NCBI GenBank assembly: GCA_013361015.1 | Contig: JABWAN010000282.1 | Span: 1-7,060, forward strand | Reading direction: 5' to 3' | Length of the DNA stretch: 7,060 nucleotides | Origin: Candidatus Zhuqueibacterota bacterium | GTDB lineage: Bacteria; Zhuqueibacterota; Zhuqueibacteria; Zhuqueibacterales; Zhuqueibacteraceae | Part shown: positions 6,823-7,060 of the stretch, piece after piece | Position numbering within the stretch: position 1 is the stretch's first letter | Layout: every line of letters starts with the position of its first letter | The notes under the pieces: generated by a model | Told to the model about the DNA's origin: nothing | Seen by the model: the letters and a program-made list of their open reading frames with translations, nothing else | Databases searched by the model: none | Translations under genes and position numbers: made by a program

Positions 6823-7060
6823 ATGGGAAGAGAATGAGCACGTGGGTAAGGGTGTGCGTAAGGGTATCAGGAGTCGATATTTTTGGTTCCCGACCCGAAT
6901 GGCACTGTCGGTTGGGGCGCAAGGACTTCGGTCAATCGACGGTTTTGAGGCACGCTCAACTACGGCGCGTAGGCTGTGCGCCGCAGCGCTGGGCTGCGTT
7001 TGAAAACAGCCTGTGGTGAGCGGTTGATCTTGGACACGAGACCCGCTTGGGGCTATCTTA
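6823..7060. other. Tail region with no credible gene
   Basis: After the hydrolase stop there is no recognisable coding sequence. A 66-codon frame (6819-7019) overlaps the stop as ATGA, but its product is rich in Arg, Cys and Trp with no domain-like pattern, so I do not call it. An 8-base direct repeat GTAAGGGT occurs at 6846-6853 and 6858-6865 (period 12), followed by AGGAG at 6868-6872 with no convincing start codon at a suitable distance. Two overlapping hairpins lie near 6963-6998. Confidence 0.5.
6963..6998 (+). terminator. Two overlapping GC-rich hairpins downstream of the hydrolase gene
   Basis: CGGCGC (6963-6968) pairs with GCGCCG (6978-6983). CGCAGC (6982-6987) pairs with GCTGCG (6993-6998) around loop GCTGG, followed by TTTG. 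The right arm of the first and left arm of the second share two bases, so they partly compete. The second could be a weak terminator about 160 bases after the stop. In GC-rich DNA such 6-bp stems can be chance. Confidence 0.25.

Noticed and set aside
6819..7019. 66-codon frame whose ATG overlaps the hydrolase stop (ATGA)
   Set aside because: The overlap looks like translational coupling, but the product has no domain-like pattern and carries two hairpin regions in its last third.

Overview
The window carries three rightward genes and two informative gaps. It looks like bacterial, probably metagenome-derived, DNA. No RNA gene, CRISPR array, transposase or integrase was recognised.

Layout: (1) Positions 1-1893 hold the 3' end of a secreted multidomain protein. 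It has Ig-like modules and finishes in a C-terminal sorting domain of the type IX secretion (Por) kind, which points to the Bacteroidota/FCB side, for example KSB1, Calditrichota or Ignavibacteria-like lineages. (2) Positions 1894-2288 are a 395-base gap with hairpins and spaced repeats and no convincing gene. (3) Positions 2289-5108 encode a 939-residue fusion: N-terminal zinc ribbon, complete Ser/Thr protein kinase, one membrane segment, TPR-like helical region and C-terminal FGE-sulfatase (SUMF1/C-type-lectin-like) domain. (4) Positions 5109-5271 hold a two-copy imperfect repeat and a hairpin. (5) Positions 5272-6822 encode a secreted glycoside-hydrolase-like TIM-barrel protein with a C-terminal beta domain. 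(6) Positions 6823-7060 are a tail without a credible gene.

The most notable point is a change in base composition inside the kinase-FGE gene. By hand count, third-position GC is about 58% over 60 codons starting at 4203, about 65% over 4440-4628, and about 77-80% from 4629 to the stop. The change falls at or near the conserved FGE motif LPTEAEWEYACRGG (4629-4670). The FGE C-terminal third, the repeat-bearing gap and the hydrolase gene look like high-GC, possibly planctomycete-like, DNA, while everything to the left looks like the FCB-type genome. This could be an assembly chimera joined at a conserved motif, or real recombination or transfer that created a mosaic FGE domain. Sequence alone does not decide, so statements about how the hydrolase relates to the two left-hand genes should be treated as provisional.

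Functionally, the left part pairs an envelope-targeted adhesin or enzyme with a probable transmembrane signalling kinase whose FGE-like domain would lie outside the cytoplasm. The right part is a carbohydrate-processing secreted enzyme. I see no evidence that the three form one operon.
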